From Streptomyces sp. NK08204 (GTDB lineage Bacteria; Actinomycetota; Actinomycetes; Streptomycetales; Streptomycetaceae), in NCBI RefSeq assembly GCF_020400585.1, contig NZ_JAINVF010000039.1, positions 1 to 45,657 on the forward strand: a DNA stretch of 45,657 bases. Direction: 5' to 3'. Shown here piece by piece: positions 8,141 through 16,744 of the stretch (positions are counted from its first letter, which is position 1; each line of letters starts with the position of its first letter). The notes below the pieces were generated by a model. The model did no database searches, was not told the DNA's origin, and was given only the letters and a program-made list of their open reading frames with translations. A program made the position numbers and the translations under genes.

Positions 8141-9331
8141 ATGACCTCCTCCGTCCACCGGCAGCGGGAGGCCGCCGGCGTCCGGCCGCGGCTGGTGACT
8201 CCCGCGCTGCTGCTGCGTTTCGTCACCGTCATCGGCTCGTCGGCCAGCTTCTTCCTGCTGCTGTCGGTCGTCCCCATGTATGCGCAGAGCGCGCCGGGCC
8301 GGGGCAGTGACGAGGCCGGTGTGGTCACCGGTTCCCTGATGCTGACGACGGTCGTGGGCGAACTGGCCACCCCCTGGCTGGTCGGCCGCTGCGGCTACCG
8401 TCTGACGCTCGGGGCGGGGCTGTTGCTGCTGGGTGCTCCGGCGCTGGTGCTGACCGTCTCGCGGAGCATGGTGTGGATCGTGGCGGTGTGCCTGGTGCGC
8501 GGTCTCGGCTTCGCGCTCACGGTGGTCGCGGGCGGGGCGCTGACGGTGTCCCTCATCCCGCCTGAACGGCGTGGGGAGGGACTGGCGTTGACGGGCATCG
8601 TGGCGGGCGTGCCGTCGCTCGTCGGGCTGCCGCTGGGGGCCTGGTTCGCCGCGCGCACGGGGTACGGGCCGGTGTGCGCGGCGGCGGCCGTGTTCGCGCT
8701 GGCCGCCATCGTGGCCGTACCGGGGCTGCCCGACCGTGGGCCGACGTCGGGACCGTCCCCCGGGTTCCTCGCCGGGGCCCGTACTGCCGGGCTCCTGCGC
8801 CCCACGGCTGTTTTCGCGGTGGCCGCGCTGGGAGCGGGCACCGTCGTCACGTTCCTGCCGCTGGCCGTGCCGTCGCGGTACTCGGCGTGGGTCGCCGCGG
8901 CCCTGTTCGTTCAGCCCTCCGCCGCGACCGTGGCCCGCTGGTTCGCCGGCCGGCACAGTGACCGGCACGGGGCCGCCGGGCTGATCGCGCCGGCGCTGCT
9001 CGCTTCGGCGGCGGGGATACTCGTCACCGCCCTGACGGACGTGCCCGTCGCGGTCGTGGCGGGGGTGGCCGTGTTCGGGGTCGGCTTCGGCGTCCTGCAG
9101 AACGCCACCATCACGCTCATGTACTCCCGGGTGCCGTCCTCCGGGTACGGCACGGTGAGTGCCTTGTGGAACTTCGGCTACGACGCGGGCATGGGCGTGG
9201 GAGCGGCCGGGTTCGGGGTGGTGGCCGGTCTGACGGGCTACCCGTGGGCGTTCGCCCTGACCGCGCTGCTGATGCTCAGCGCCCTGGGCACGGCGTGGAG
9301 CGACCGTGCGGCGGCGCGGGAGGAGCGGTGA
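8141..9331 (+). CDS. MFS transporter
   Basis: The 396-residue product is hydrophobic almost throughout, with about 12 membrane segments. A cytoplasmic-loop motif (ERRGEG, residues ~147-152) sits between helices 4 and 5, and the C-terminal half contains GRHSDRHG. It belongs to the drug/metabolite-exporting major facilitator group; the substrate is unknown. Being divergent from a MocR regulator, it is likely induced by an amine or amino-acid-like compound. No Shine-Dalgarno sequence precedes ATG 8141 (see the promoter entry). The length is typical. Positions 9332-9608 carry no gene I can support. Confidence 0.85.
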   Translation: MTSSVHRQREAAGVRPRLVTPALLLRFVTVIGSSASFFLLLSVVPMYAQSAPGRGSDEAGVVTGSLMLTTVVGELATPWLVGRCGYRLTLGAGLLLLGAPALVLTVSRSMVWIVAVCLVRGLGFALTVVAGGALTVSLIPPERRGEGLALTGIVAGVPSLVGLPLGAWFAARTGYGPVCAAAAVFALAAIVAVPGLPDRGPTSGPSPGFLAGARTAGLLRPTAVFAVAALGAGTVVTFLPLAVPSRYSAWVAAALFVQPSAATVARWFAGRHSDRHGAAGLIAPALLASAAGILVTALTDVPVAVVAGVAVFGVGFGVLQNATITLMYSRVPSSGYGTVSALWNFGYDAGMGVGAAGFGVVAGLTGYPWAFALTALLMLSALGTAWSDRAAAREER

Positions 9332-9608
9332 CGGCCGGCGCCAGTGGGGCGGTGGTACGCCCGCCCTCCTGCTGTCCTCTGCGTGCAGCAGAGCGCCCGC
9401 ATCAGGAAATCCATCGAAGCCTCGGGCGGCTTCGCCGTACGGCATCGGCGCCGCGGAACAGGCCGAGTCCGCCTGCTGGTTCGCGGACCGGGACCGGCCG
9501 GCCGGGGCGGACAGGTCCACCGGGGTCGGCGGCGGAAGTCCCGTCGACCGGCCACCCGCGGGGGTGACGGCCCGCCTCCATGAGGACACCTCCAGGAAGG
9601 AACAGCTG

Positions 9609-10059
9609 GTGACCGCCGTACGTGTTCGTGAACTCCGCGAGAGCGACTGCCCGGCACTGATCCACCGGGTCGACGACTGGTGGGGGCGACCGGTCTCCTC
9701 CATGCTTCCGCGGCTCTTCCTGCGCCACTTGCACGCGACCAGCCTGGCGGCGGTCGGCGACAGCGGGGAGCGCGTCGGATTCCTGGTCGGCATCGTCTCG
9801 CCCTCCGAGCCGGGGGGAAGCCCACACCCACTTCATCGCGGTCTCCCCGGAGCACCGTCGGTCCGGTCTCGGCCGGAGCCTGTACGAGCGGTTCTTCGCA
9901 CTCGCCCGGGAGCGGAACTGCCGAACCGTCACCGCCGTGGTCTCCCCCGTGAACACCCGGTCCCAGCGCTTCCGTCTGTCGACGGGTTTCCAGCCGGTCC
10001 CGCTGGAGGGCTGGGACGGCCCGGGCGAGGACCGCATCAGATTCTCGTACGCCCTGTGA
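9609..10059 (+). pseudogene. GNAT-family acetyltransferase with one frameshift
   Basis: From GTG 9609 the frame gives VRVRELRESDCPALIHRVDDWW and GERVGFLVGIVSPSEPG, the N-terminal half of a GNAT acetyltransferase. At a run of six G (about 9812-9817) the frame is lost. One base fewer restores EAHTHFIAVSPEHRRSGLG, which holds the acetyl-CoA-binding RxxGxG/A motif, and then ARERNCRTVTAVVSPVN to a stop at 10057-10059. The total is 451 bases, one more than a multiple of three. Either a recent single-base insertion or a sequencing error in the homopolymer explains it. If corrected, the protein would be ~149 residues and intact. Confidence 0.7.
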
Positions 10060-10221
10060 GAAGACCCTGCGCAGCCGGGGACCGCAACCGTCCGGCCTCG
10101 GAAGGAGATCCCGCCACGTCCTCACAGCGGTCGACCGGGTGCCGTGAAGTCCGAGCTTCACTCCGTTCATATAAGATCCACCCACTTTGATCACCAAGTC
10201 TGGAGTCTGGGGGGCCAGATC

Positions 10222-12486
10222 GTGAACTCGCATGTCTTCAAAGGGGCTTTCGCCCTCGTGCTGAGCGGCAGCCTGGTGGGGGCGCTGTCCGTCGAGGCGG
10301 TGGCCGCGCCGGTCGCGGGTACTACGGCCGGGTCCGGGGTGGATGCGGCCTCGGTGGTCACCGATCCTGTGCAGCCCGGCGTCTGGGGTACGGCCGGCCA
10401 GGTCGCCCCTACCGCTCAGCACCGCGTCCTGAGCCTGCAGGCCCGGGCCGACGGTGCCCTGGTCGCCCTGCGTGACGAGCCGCAGGATCCCGCGCAGAGC
10501 GTGGAGGTGCGCCGGCTCACCGTCCAGGTCCGTCCGGCGGGCAGCACCGCATGGGCCGCGCCCCAGACGCTGTCCACCGCCGCCGACTACGTCCTCGACG
10601 ACGGCAGCACCCTCGCCCAGCAGGCCGACGGCTCCTTCGTCGCCTACTGGCGCGAACGTCTCGGCGGAGGCAAGAACATCCTCAAGGCCGCCACCCTGGC
10701 CCCTGGCGCCACCCGCTGGTCCGACCCGGCCACTGTCGGCACCCTCAGCTGGATCGACGCTCCTCCCGTGGTCTTCGGCAGCGCCACCGGCCGGCTGACC
10801 GCCGTCTGGGCCACTCCGGTCGTGGGCGGCCGGGAGCTGCTCATGTCCGAGCGGCCGGCTCCCGGCGAAGCCTGGTCCGAGCCCACCGTGTTCGACACCG
10901 TCAAGAGCGACAGCGGCACCGAGGACGGGGAGTGGACCCTGACCGGGCTGCACGCCGCCGTCGACAAGGCCGGCAACGAGGCCGTCGCGTGGAACCTCGA
11001 CGACGGCCTGCGCGAGGGCGGCGGCCTCACCTCCGCGGACGGAACCTCGTACTACTCGCGGATCATGGAGCGCAAGGCCGGTGCGACCACGTGGGGCGCT
11101 GCCGAGGACCTGACCCCCCTCAGCGGCACCCGGCCCGGGGCCCTCCGCCTCGACGCCGACCCGGCCGGCGGCCTCACTCTCCTGTGGGCGAGCGGCGGCA
11201 ACGGGCCCATCCGCTTCGCCCGCAAGAGCGCCCCCGGTGAGGCGTGGAGCGCCTCCGAGCAGACGCCGCTCACCGGCTGGTACGGCACTCGCGCGCTGCC
11301 CCGTCCGCTGACCGCCCCGAACGGCGACGTCACCCTCGTCGACGGCGCCAGCAACGCGGTGGTCTCCACCACCCGCTCCGCCCGCACCGGCGTGTGGGGT
11401 GCCGTCGAACAGGCCGACGACCGGCGGCCCGTCGGCTCTGCCCACTATGCCGTCAGCTCCGGGATCGCCGCCGACGGCACCGTGCACGCGGGCTGGGCCG
11501 TGTCCATCGGCAACGGCACGTACCGGTTCGTCTCCGGCTTCCGCACCCGAGGCGGCTGGTCGGCCCCCAGGACGCTGGGCACCACCACCGGCTACCGGAC
11601 CATCGGCGGCGCCGTCACGGTCGCGGGCACCCGCCCCACCGCGCTCTGGTACGACAGCTCCGCCCTCGGCGGCCCGCTGTACACCGTCTCCGGCACCACC
11701 CGCCCGCTGCCCCGCGCCCGTGACTACGGCGACGACCGCCGGGCCGACGTGCTCGGCCTGAGCGGCAGCACCCTGACCCGGTACGACGGCGACGGCGCGG
11801 GCCACCTCGCCGCGGGCTCCGTACACAGCGGTGCGGTCACCGCCGACTGGCCCTCCGGCACCCGGTTCACCGGCTTCGGCGACCTGAACGGGGACCGCCT
11901 CAACGACGTCCTCGCCGTGCTGCCCACGGGCGAGGCCCGCATGTACGAGACCCCGGCGGGCCGGCTGCCCGCGCCGACGTCCCCGTACAAGAAGACCGGC
12001 AGCGACTGGCGCGGCTACGACGTGCTGACCGCCCCCGGCGACCTGACCGGCGACGGCCGCACCGACCTGCTGGCCCGCTCGGCCGCGACCGGGGACATCT
12101 ACCTGTACGCGGGTGGCGGCAGCGCCGGTTTCGCCGCGCGCGTGAAGATCCGGTCCGCCTGGAAGGGGTACACCCGGGTGATCGGTGCCGGGGACCTCAA
12201 CGGCGACGGGCACGGGGACGTGCTGGCCCTGGACGGCTCCGGTGAGCTGTGGCGTTACAACGGCACCGGGACCGGCAAGCTCGCCGACCGCGTGCTGGTC
12301 TTCCGCGACTGGGGCAAGACCTACCGCCAGGTGCTCGGCGCCGGCGACCTGAACGGCGACTCCAGGGCCGATCTGCTCTCCGTCGACTCCGACGGGGTGG
12401 CCTGGCTCAACCCGGGCACCGGCCATGGCACCTTCGGCAGCCGGGTCCGCGTCGGCTCGGGCTGGGGCAGCCGCACCCTTTCCTGA
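10222..12486 (+). CDS. Secreted FG-GAP/VCBS repeat protein
   Basis: The 754-residue product has a signal peptide (hydrophobic core LVLSGSLVGALSV, cleavage near AVAAP), about 500 residues of propeller-like repeats, and at the C-terminus five FG-GAP/VCBS repeats. The repeat core is GDLNGDxxxDVLA, as in GFGDLNGDRLNDVLAV and GAGDLNGDGHGDVLAL. The aspartate loops bind calcium in this family. Such proteins form extracellular beta-propellers in ligand binding or adhesion. I prefer GTG 10222, preceded by a G-rich ribosome site, over the upstream GTG at 10144. It has no obvious partner nearby. Confidence 0.85.
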   Translation: MNSHVFKGAFALVLSGSLVGALSVEAVAAPVAGTTAGSGVDAASVVTDPVQPGVWGTAGQVAPTAQHRVLSLQARADGALVALRDEPQDPAQSVEVRRLTVQVRPAGSTAWAAPQTLSTAADYVLDDGSTLAQQADGSFVAYWRERLGGGKNILKAATLAPGATRWSDPATVGTLSWIDAPPVVFGSATGRLTAVWATPVVGGRELLMSERPAPGEAWSEPTVFDTVKSDSGTEDGEWTLTGLHAAVDKAGNEAVAWNLDDGLREGGGLTSADGTSYYSRIMERKAGATTWGAAEDLTPLSGTRPGALRLDADPAGGLTLLWASGGNGPIRFARKSAPGEAWSASEQTPLTGWYGTRALPRPLTAPNGDVTLVDGASNAVVSTTRSARTGVWGAVEQADDRRPVGSAHYAVSSGIAADGTVHAGWAVSIGNGTYRFVSGFRTRGGWSAPRTLGTTTGYRTIGGAVTVAGTRPTALWYDSSALGGPLYTVSGTTRPLPRARDYGDDRRADVLGLSGSTLTRYDGDGAGHLAAGSVHSGAVTADWPSGTRFTGFGDLNGDRLNDVLAVLPTGEARMYETPAGRLPAPTSPYKKTGSDWRGYDVLTAPGDLTGDGRTDLLARSAATGDIYLYAGGGSAGFAARVKIRSAWKGYTRVIGAGDLNGDGHGDVLALDGSGELWRYNGTGTGKLADRVLVFRDWGKTYRQVLGAGDLNGDSRADLLSVDSDGVAWLNPGTGHGTFGSRVRVGSGWGSRTLS

Positions 12487-12529
12487 CCGGCGGCCCCCCT
12501 CGCGGGACGTCGTCGGACGGTGCAGCGCC

Positions 12530-12990
12530 GTCCACGGCGAGGGCGGCGCCGGTGGCACAGCCCCCCCGGGGCCTGGCCCAGGGCGGTGAGGGAGCGCTGG
12601 AAACCGACCGGCGCTTCGCCGTCGGCCTCGTTTCCCGGGCAGGTCCCTGGGGCAGCCCGACGAGCGCGGAACCGGCCATCGCCTGCAGGCCGAAGTCCGA
12701 GCCGGCCGGGTCCGTTGATGCCCGAGCCGATGCTGCTCTCCGGCCGCCCGCGCCCGTGCGGCGGCCGGCGGCCTGGGCAGCGAGGAACACCGAAGGGACG
12801 TCCACGGCGAGCATCCGGCCCGGTCCGGCGGCGGACACCTCCGCCGGCGGGCCGTGGGCGAGGAGCCGCGTTGCTCACCAGGATGCCGGTGGGCCCGGTT
12901 CTCGGGCAGCCGGGGCGGTTCGCGGCACCACGACGGGGCCCCAGTCGGCGGACAGTCCAGCGTCTGTCATCCGGCCGTTTCCCGGAGCGC
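12530..12990 (-). pseudogene. Degraded short-chain dehydrogenase/reductase
   Basis: Several minus-strand frames preserve scattered SDR landmarks in order: GILVSNAA (the NNAG/NNAA strand), LAVDVPSVFLAAQAA, SIGSGINGPGRL (catalytic Ser region) and SALVGL followed by a RETRPT segment. The YxxxK active site is not intact, and frame changes separate the pieces. The region is the wreck of a FabG-like oxidoreductase. Together with 12991-13140 it fills the gap between the FG-GAP gene and the small RNA. Confidence 0.4.
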
Positions 12991-13146
12991 TGAGCAACTG
13001 CTGTCGAAACCCGTCCACACAGCCACCGCGCCGGTCCGGCGGCTGCCCCGGTCACGAGTGCCGGTGCCGGTCAGGTCCTTCGTCGCTCCGGCGTGGACGG
13101 GCTCGTTCGACGACTCCGCCTCGTCCAGGGCCTGGAGCCCCGTGAG

Positions 13147-13330
13147 TTGGCGTACGGGGGCCCGGTGGGATAGAGTCGATCTTGAGCGCGGCACCCGGAA
13201 CCCGGGACTACGCGCCTCGCGTTGGTGGTCCAAGGAAAGATGCCCCGCTTCCTGCGGGGAGATGCAGGTGCAAGGCCTGCCCGGCGCTCCGATCGAGCCC
13301 CATTCCGCTGTGTGCGGGGTGGGGCTCTTT
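13147..13330 (+). ncRNA. Structured small RNA, copy 1 (promoter, cloverleaf-like fold, terminator)
   Basis: This unit shares most of its core with the two copies near 21.7-22.1 kb. The promoter is TTGGCG (13147-13152), 18-base spacer, TAGAGT (13171-13176). The predicted RNA runs from ~13183 to 13330. An outer helix GAGCGC/GCGCTC (13184-13189 with 13284-13289) encloses hairpins CCCG/CGGG, CCCCG/CGGGG with loop CTTCCTG, and GCAGG/CCTGC with loop TGCAAGG. The loop TTCCT can pair with AGGAA just upstream to make a pseudoknot. A hairpin GAGCCCC...GGGGCTC (13295-13327) with a T-rich tail ends it. The terminator differs from that of the other copies while the core is kept, which argues for a functional RNA. 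I do not recognise the family. Confidence 0.6.
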
Positions 13331-13430
13331 GGCGAGGGCAGGGATGCAGAAGCGTGCGAGCAGGGGCGGGACGTCCGTCTGGTAGCGTGCGTTCGCCCGC
13401 CCGGGCAGGTCACAGTTGCCGGTCCTCGCC

Positions 13431-13457
13431 TGTCACATTGCCAGGCTCCGGCCTGTC
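13431..13457 (+). promoter_or_regulatory. ECF41-type autoregulated promoter of the sigma factor gene
   Basis: TGTCACA (13431-13437), 16 bases, then TGTC (13454-13457) closely matches the TGTCACA-N16-CGTC promoter described for ECF41 sigma factors. It sits 36 bases ahead of the start of a sigma gene of that class. The gene can therefore be expressed on its own, independent of the upstream small RNA. Confidence 0.55.
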
Positions 13458-13492
13458 AGACATGTGAGGGACCGGTGGGAGAGTGTGACCCG

Positions 13493-14425
13493 ATGAACGA
13501 AAACGAATGGCTGGCCGCACGGTTCGAGTCCGACCGTCCCCGGCTGCGGGCGGTGGCGTACCGGGTGCTCGGCTCGGCGGCGGAGGCGGACGACGCCGTC
13601 CAGGAGGCCTGGCTCCGGATCAGCCGCTCGGACGCCGCCGCGGTGGAGAACATGAGCGGCTGGCTCACCACCATTGTGGCCCGGGTGTCGTTGAACATGC
13701 TCCAGTCCCGCAAGTCGCGCCGCGAGGAACTGGTGGACGTCCCCGAGGACGGCGGCTCGCACCGCCCGGACACGGTGGCGGACCCTGAGCAGGAGGCGTT
13801 GCTCGCCGAGTCGGTCGGCACCGCCATGCTCGTCATCCTCGACACGCTGACGCCCGCGGAGCGACTGGCGTTCGTACTGCACGACATGTTCGCGGTGCCC
13901 TTCGAGGAGATCGCGCAGATCGTGGACCGTACTCCGGCCGCGGCCCGCCAGTTGGCCAGCCGCGCCCGCCGCCGCGTCCAGCGGCAGAGCGTCGTCGACC
14001 CAGCCGCCCCGGATGCGGGCCCGAGGACCGTACCGGTCCAGGAGGAGGGCGTCGACACCTTCCAGGAAGGCAAGGCCGACTTCATCCGCGCCTTCCTCAC
14101 CGCCTCCCGCGAAGGCGACTTCGAGGCGCTGCTGGCCACGCTCGCCCCGGACATCGTGGTCCGTTCCGACCAGGCGGCCATGCGGATGAGTGTGGCCACG
14201 GGGATGGGCGTGGCCGAGGAGATCCGCGGCTCCGACGCCGTCACCCGCGCCTTCGCCAAGCTCTCCTGGGCCCCGGTGCCGGCCCTCATCGACGGCTCCG
14301 ACGGGCTGGCCTACGTCCAGGACGGCGTGCCACGGGCCGCGTTCCGCTTCGGCATCGCCGACGGCCTCATCACCAGCATCGACATCCAGGCCGACCTGAC
14401 CGGCATCGACATCGTCCTGTGCTGA
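13493..14425 (+). CDS. SigJ/ECF41-type RNA polymerase sigma factor with SnoaL-like C-terminal domain
   Basis: The 310-residue protein begins at ATG 13493 after GGGAGAG. Sigma region 2 is at residues ~8-75 (VAYRVLGSAAEADDAVQEAW, then WLTTIVARVSLNML) and region 4 at ~115-165 (LTPAERLAFVLHD, FEEIAQIVDRTPAAARQLASRARRRV). A SnoaL/NTF2-like domain follows (FIRAFLTASREGDFEALLATL). In this class the C-terminal domain replaces a separate anti-sigma factor and gates activity. Partner oxidoreductase or carboxymuconolactone-decarboxylase genes are usual for ECF41. Here only a ruined SDR lies upstream. Autoregulation is indicated by the promoter described separately. Confidence 0.9.
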   Translation: MNENEWLAARFESDRPRLRAVAYRVLGSAAEADDAVQEAWLRISRSDAAAVENMSGWLTTIVARVSLNMLQSRKSRREELVDVPEDGGSHRPDTVADPEQEALLAESVGTAMLVILDTLTPAERLAFVLHDMFAVPFEEIAQIVDRTPAAARQLASRARRRVQRQSVVDPAAPDAGPRTVPVQEEGVDTFQEGKADFIRAFLTASREGDFEALLATLAPDIVVRSDQAAMRMSVATGMGVAEEIRGSDAVTRAFAKLSWAPVPALIDGSDGLAYVQDGVPRAAFRFGIADGLITSIDIQADLTGIDIVLC

Positions 14426-14520
14426 ACCGCCGCGGCACCTCGCCCGGCGGCGCGAGAAGGGGCGGTCCGCACCGGGCCGCCCCGCACCTTCTCGGCGGCG
14501 CACTGTCCCTGTCGCCCCGT

Positions 14521-14702
14521 CAGTCCTGCTCGACCTCCATCACGCGCGAGAGGGCGCCCTGTACGTGCGGGCCGGGTACGGGGCGCACGTACAGCCTGAA
14601 CCCGAACCGCTTCTCGTACGCCGCGAGCACCTCGGCGTCGTCGGCGAGTTGCGAGATCTCCCGCTGATCGCCGCTGACGACCGTCAGCACGTCGTCCATC
14701 GT
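14521..14702 (-). pseudogene. C-terminal protein fragment, possibly arylamine N-acetyltransferase
   Basis: The frame ending at 14521 reads DDVLTVVSGDQREISQLADDAEVLAAYEKRFGFRL and a ~20-residue tail. This is good protein sequence resembling the end of arylamine N-acetyltransferases, but nothing coherent precedes it. The assignment is weak. The rest of 14703-15433 shows no gene I can support. It includes four 9-bp direct repeats of the type GAAGTCCTC at 15371-15406. Confidence 0.25.
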
Positions 14703-15433
14703 CGAGCAGGTTCCGGGCCTGTCCGAGGGGCACCGCCGCTCCAGCAAGGGGCTGACGGGCTGGCTGCGGTCAGTCGCGACCGAACTCGTCGGACGCCCGG
14801 CTGTGCCGCCGCCCGCGGGTTGTCGCCGGCCGGACCCGGCTGCAGGCCGGCTGTCCGCCGTATGGCTCCGCCGAGGCGGCGATCGACAGCTCCGCCGCAA
14901 CGACATGCTGTCCGGGAGCACGTGTGGAGCCGGACGGGCGGTGGCGTGTCCATGCGCCCCATGGTCCTGCCGAACCCGGTGCTCGCGCCGCCCTTCGCCG
15001 CCCTGGAGGCCGCCCCGTCCTGAGCCGCGGTCCCGTTCGCGCGGGGCGGGGAGACTCGTACGGCGAAGGCGCCGGAGAACCGTGCCTGCCAGGGCGCGCA
15101 CCCCGGTCGCCGGCCTCGTCGGTGACGTCATCGGCGCCGACTGCGTCCGGCCGGTGGCCGTGGGCACGGTGCACCATGCACCGCGCGGCCGAGCAGGCCG
15201 ACCGGGAGGACACGGGACCACCGCTGGAGATGCCCCGCGGCGCCGGCCAGCAGCTCAGCCGGGCCGCCGTCTCCCTGTCCGTCACAGCAGGGCGGGGCCA
15301 CGGCACGGACGGCACGCGGGACCTCCGGCGCGCGGACGCGCGGCGCCCCAGGGACGCCGCGCGAGCCGACGAAGTCCTCGAGGTCCTCGAAGTCCTGGAA
15401 GTCCTCGTAGCTTCAGTCCTCGGGAACTTCCGT

Positions 15434-15460
15434 CCGCGGCGGGCACGCGGCCCGCCGCGG
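15434..15460 (-). terminator. Terminator-like hairpin after nphB
   Basis: Perfect 11-base arms CCGCGGCGGGC and GCCCGCCGCGG around ACGCG lie 22 bases past the nphB stop. There is no T tract, as is common in Streptomyces. Confidence 0.55.
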
Positions 15461-15482
15461 TGACCGCTCGTGGGACCAGCCG

Positions 15483-16400
15483 TCAGTCCTCGAGCGAGTC
15501 GAACGCCTTCAGCAGCCGCCGCTGGACATCGGTGATGTGGTAGTAAGCGCCGAGCTTGTAGTACTCCTCCTCGGGCGCCAGGGTGAGCCCGTAGACCAGG
15601 GTGCGCTTCTCGCCCACATAGGCGTACGGCGCCTTGGTCGCGTAGTTGCGGAACTTCTCGATGTCGGCCGGGTCCTGGGAGGGCACCCGCGTGGGGTCGG
15701 TGGTGATCACGGCGAAGCACAGCCGGTCGATCTTCCCGGTGTCCCAGCTGAGGGTGGGGTAGACCGAGAACGCGCGCTTGCAGAACTCCAGCCCCTGCTC
15801 GTTCGGGATGTGCAGGCCCAGCTCACGGACCAGGGCCAGGACGGACTCCGGCTCCAGGTACTTGCGGTTCAGGTTGCTGAAGTAGAGGTTGACCTGCCGC
15901 TTCTTGTAGTCCATCGAGGTCATCTGGACCTTGTCCAGGCCGTAGCGGGCGAACAGCTCGGCGTTCTCGGCCAAGGCCTTCGGCATGGAGGGGATGGCGC
16001 TCAGCTGGGCGACCCCGGGCATGTCGTCGGTGGGGAAGAACGCGTACGTCTTCTTGAAGCCTCCGGTGACCTCGCCGTCGATGGCGAACAGCGAGATGGG
16101 AAGCTGCTTCCGGGTGTCCGCGAGCAGGTCGTCGATGGGGTGGCCCGTCGCCGGGAACAGGCCCTTCTCCAGCACGGTGGCGTACGGGTCGCCGTGGCTC
16201 GGCGGCACCGAGATGCTGAAGTCCAGCTCCGTGGAGTGACGCCCGCTGGCCATGGAGAAGACGACCACGCCCTCGGTGAGCGTGTCCTGGAAGGTGGTCA
16301 GCAGCGGATAGATCTTGTCACGTGCACAGGTCACGTCCAGCAGCCCAGCCGCTTCCTCCATGGCCGCATACACGCGTTCGACATCAGCGGCTCCGGACAT
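15483..16400 (-). CDS. nphB: NphB-like aromatic prenyltransferase (ABBA family)
   Basis: The 305-residue protein aligns nearly end to end with NphB (Orf2) of Streptomyces sp. CL190. NphB is a soluble Mg-dependent enzyme that transfers a geranyl group from GPP to aromatic carbons or oxygens. Shared stretches include ERVYAAMEEAAGLL, SMASGRHSTELDFSIS (with the Mg-binding Asp, here Asp60, Asp62 in NphB), GGFKKTYAFFPTD, MTSMDYKKRQVNLYF, FSVYPTL and YYKLGAYYHITDVQ. Active-site Lys and Tyr residues known from the NphB structure are kept. The product is two residues shorter than NphB, missing a Gly-Ser just before VVVFS near residue 44. GGAGG precedes ATG 16400. It is divergent from the SARP gene and probably carries out the key prenylation of the cluster's polyketide. 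Confidence 0.95.
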   Translation of the reverse strand: MSGAADVERVYAAMEEAAGLLDVTCARDKIYPLLTTFQDTLTEGVVVFSMASGRHSTELDFSISVPPSHGDPYATVLEKGLFPATGHPIDDLLADTRKQLPISLFAIDGEVTGGFKKTYAFFPTDDMPGVAQLSAIPSMPKALAENAELFARYGLDKVQMTSMDYKKRQVNLYFSNLNRKYLEPESVLALVRELGLHIPNEQGLEFCKRAFSVYPTLSWDTGKIDRLCFAVITTDPTRVPSQDPADIEKFRNYATKAPYAYVGEKRTLVYGLTLAPEEEYYKLGAYYHITDVQRRLLKAFDSLED

Positions 16401-16546
16401 TGAAACCTCCACGCGTCGATACCTGACGGTCTGTGTGAGTGTGATCGGTTCATGGGCACTGCACGAAGCGATGCCGTCCGCGGCCGCCCCCCGCTGCTCC
16501 CCGCGCACCACCGTTGGCCACGCACCCTGAATGTGACTGGAGAACC

Positions 16547-16564
16547 GCTTGGTGCCGACTTGGC
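16547..16564 (-). promoter_or_regulatory. Possible SARP heptamer pair upstream of nphB
   Basis: Read on the minus strand, GCCAAGT (16564-16558) and ACCAAGC (16553-16547) are spaced by 4 bases, giving the 11-base period SARP proteins recognise. Each differs by one base from the GCCAAGC heptamer ahead of the monooxygenase gene. The following -10 is not clear (CACATT at 16535-16530 is a candidate). Confidence 0.4.
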
Positions 16565-16744
16565 GCGCAGTTCTTCGGCGCATAGGGTACTGGCACAGCG
16601 GCAAAGGCATTGCTTGGCCGACGCCGCGGAAGGAGAAACCGGCGGGCTGTTGATAGTCGGACACCCGCTCGGAATCCATAAAAAGTGAAACACACAACGG
16701 GGGGTCGGAAAGTGCGTGTCCTAGGTTCCTGCCCATTCCCGGTC

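Noticed and set aside
9238..12558. 1106-codon minus-strand ORF across the FG-GAP gene
   Set aside because: Its composition is Gly/Ala/Val/Arg repeats mirroring the real plus-strand coding sequence; no domain is recognisable.
13183..13330. The small RNA core as a tRNA (a 7-base loop CTTCCTG like an anticodon loop and GCAGG/CCTGC with a 7-base loop like a T arm)
   Set aside because: The acceptor stem spacing and D arm do not fit, an extra hairpin is present, and a terminator follows. At most it is tRNA-like.
15371..15406. Four 9-bp direct repeats (GAAGTCCTC type) considered as a minisatellite or binding array
   Set aside because: They are short, imperfect and not placed at a promoter; probably noise in a decayed stretch.
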